A stretch of DNA of 64,000 bases, from positions 307,126-371,125 of the forward strand of contig NZ_WNKG01000008.1 in NCBI RefSeq assembly GCF_010119245.1. The letters are read 5' to 3'. Below the pieces are notes generated by a model that made no database searches, was not told the origin of the DNA, and was given only the letters and a program-made list of their open reading frames with translations. The position numbers and the translations under genes were made by a program. This document shows, one piece after another, positions 62,661 to 64,000 of the stretch; positions within the stretch are counted from its first letter, which is position 1, and every line of letters starts with the position of its first letter. The DNA comes from Cyclobacterium salsum (GTDB lineage: Bacteria > Bacteroidota > Bacteroidia > Cytophagales > Cyclobacteriaceae).

Positions 62661-63302
62661 AGGCTATTAAGTTAGGTATTTAATTTCTAATTTCATTAAT
62701 AAAAAAGGAATAGGCAGCAGCAAATTAGAAGGTTATCCTTCAGTAGGAGTTTTGGGCATCACGGGTTTTGACTTATTACGACTAAACTACCAACTATTTT
62801 ATGATTCAGTACCGTAATTACTGCTAATTTGTCTATATACACCATGAAATCTCAATACCCGAACAGATCTACTCCTCGTCACTGCGAGAATTAACATTTA
62901 CAAAACGCAGAAATTGGGATGACGGTAATTATTCTTAACTATTTAAAAATCAACATGTTAAAAAAAATAAAGAGTGATATCAAATCACCTTCCCCCAACC
63001 CCCACCTGTTTTCAGGAGGGGGAGACAGGGGGTGGTAAAAATACGTCATCGCTAGCACAGTGAAGCGATCTGAATTGAACATACAATAGGTGGGATGTTT
63101 TGTACCAGGTTGATGTCTTATTGGCATGCCCTTTTATCAACCATGGAGACAAAATTGTTGGCTGAAACCAACAATTAAGGTAAGTATTGTTTGTTACAAC
63201 AAACAAAATTAATCCAACCGCCCATCAATTTGGCAATTTTTTTTCACAGGTTTTCCAGGCCTCCAACCGGTAATTTTTAAATTTTATTTGTAAATTTCTC
63301 TT
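62661..63302. other. Intergenic region with repeats upstream of the Uma2 gene
   Basis: 642 nt. Contains degenerate copies of the repetitive word also found at 33.8-34.1 kb (GTCACTGCGAG at about 62879 and CGTCATCGCTAGCACAGTGA at about 63046), a C-rich stretch at 62989-63036 and two perfect hairpins: AATTGTTGG/CCAACAATT (63153-63161/63168-63176) and TTGTTTGTT/AACAAACAA (63187-63195/63198-63206). No gene. Confidence 0.6.
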
Positions 63303-63908
63303 ATGAATCCCCAAGAAAAACCAGACCAATCGGAAGAACCGTTTACTTCTTATGGTCATTATACCTATTTGGACTACCTGCAATGGCAGATCGATGAAAT
63401 GGTGGAACTGATCAACGGTCAAGTATTCAAGGCAGCGGCTGCACCACGAAGGATCCATCAGGAAATTTTGCTGGAAATGGCCAGGATATTTGCTGACCAT
63501 CTGGATCATCATCCCTGCAAGGTGTTTATTGCGCCGTTTGATGTTCGTCTTCCAAAAGGTTCGCACTTACCTGAAAAAATTGATACCGTGGTACAACCCG
63601 ATATCTGCGTGGTTTGCGACCGCAACAAATTGGACGACAGGGGTTGCTTAGGCGCACCTGATCTGGTGGTGGAAATCCTTTCTCCTGGCAATAACCAAAA
63701 GGAGCTCAAGCAAAAATATGATATTTACGAAAAAAGTGGGGTTAAAGAATACTGGATCATTCATCCGGATGAACAGACTTTATTGGTCTACCGCTTAATC
63801 AATAGCACCTATCAGCCTACCCGCTTACTCACCCATGGAGATCTGGTCCATTCTCAGGTAATTACAGGTTTTAAGTTAACTATTTCGGACTTATTTGAAT
63901 TTCCATAA
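63303..63908 (+). CDS. Uma2-family endonuclease-like protein (DUF820)
   Basis: 201 residues. A PD-(D/E)xK fold of Uma2 type: YLQWQIDEMVELINGQV, APRRIHQEILLEMARIFAD, then VVQPDICVVCDRNKLDDRG with the metal aspartate, APDLVVEILSPGNNQ with the acidic residue of the second strand, and YEKSGVKEYWIIHPDEQTLL. Uma2 genes are very common in Cyanobacteria and Bacteroidota and are often linked to mobile DNA; the biochemical role is not established. Followed by a strong terminator. Confidence 0.88.
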   Translation: MNPQEKPDQSEEPFTSYGHYTYLDYLQWQIDEMVELINGQVFKAAAAPRRIHQEILLEMARIFADHLDHHPCKVFIAPFDVRLPKGSHLPEKIDTVVQPDICVVCDRNKLDDRGCLGAPDLVVEILSPGNNQKELKQKYDIYEKSGVKEYWIIHPDEQTLLVYRLINSTYQPTRLLTHGDLVHSQVITGFKLTISDLFEFP

Positions 63909-63941
63909 CCTTTGAGGTCTTTGAGACCTCGAAGGTTTTTT
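63907..63941 (+). terminator. Rho-independent terminator after the Uma2 gene
   Basis: AACCTTTGAGGTC (63907-63919) pairs with GACCTCGAAGGTT (63925-63937), one T-G pair, 5-nt loop, T-run to 63941. The left arm overlaps the stop codon. The window ends with CATAACCT, which repeats the start of this hairpin. Confidence 0.85.
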
Positions 63942-64000
63942 CGTGAACGCTTAGGAAGAGACGGGGTTCGGAAAACCCCAAAGGTCAATATCCATAACCT

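Noticed and set aside
1..64000. tRNA, rRNA and CRISPR arrays
   Set aside because: Looked for cloverleaf-like and regularly spaced identical repeats; none found apart from the 21-bp array, whose units are too short and too varied for CRISPR.

Overview
The window looks like a chromosomal segment of a free-living, probably marine, member of the Bacteroidota. Evidence is the set of families (YceI, DUF6364/PIN, BlaI/BlaR1 with a TonB-like tail, DUF4153, SusC/D-free polysaccharide genes), A-rich leaders instead of strong Shine-Dalgarno sites, and several promoters of the Bacteroidota type (TTG, about 19-20 nt, then TAnnTTTG/A). No rRNA, tRNA or CRISPR array was seen.

Layout. (1) 1-7.4 kb: housekeeping and redox or membrane genes with unusual erosion: an internally deleted Rossmann protein, an ECF sigma factor and a Crp-family regulator that meet at a broken junction, and the tail of a lost membrane protein. 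(2) 7.4-23.8 kb: an AT-rich defence island. It holds a single-chain restriction-modification protein (PD-(D/E)xK + N6-methylase + specificity domain) followed by a HEPN protein; a 1283-residue TIR-like/STAND NTPase; and a ruined type I R-M locus (hsdM with a REP-like insertion and a nonsense codon, an AlbA_2/RecG-C protein, and only the first 39 codons of hsdR). A SIR2-HerA operon, with a truncated third membrane gene, sits where the rest of hsdM would be. Imperfect inverted-repeat elements lie close to the stop codons of the transferred genes, as in gene cassettes, and a decayed 21-bp tandem array lies before the STAND gene. (3) 23.9-41.4 kb: PadR operon, serine hydrolase, YncE-like lipoprotein, dienelactone hydrolase, MltF, several secreted proteases (two S1, M48, M28), a small lipoprotein with an S74 chaperone domain, and a truncated glycosyltransferase behind a YciI gene. 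(4) 41.4-48.1 kb: membrane and regulatory genes, including wHTH/membrane and BlaI/BlaR1 pairs. (5) 48.5-64 kb: a DUF6364/PIN toxin-antitoxin pair, a sulfatase-rhamnosidase fusion, the aceE-aceF pyruvate dehydrogenase operon, a three-gene polysaccharide operon (DUF6250-like, sulfatase, heparinase-like lyase), and a Uma2 nuclease.

The polysaccharide genes fit use of a sulfated, rhamnose-rich algal glycan such as ulvan: the lyase cuts chains, sulfatases desulfate and GH78 releases rhamnose, with pyruvate dehydrogenase encoded between the two blocks. The defence island is the most distinctive part: several systems of different base composition are nested in one another, with visible decay of the older ones.
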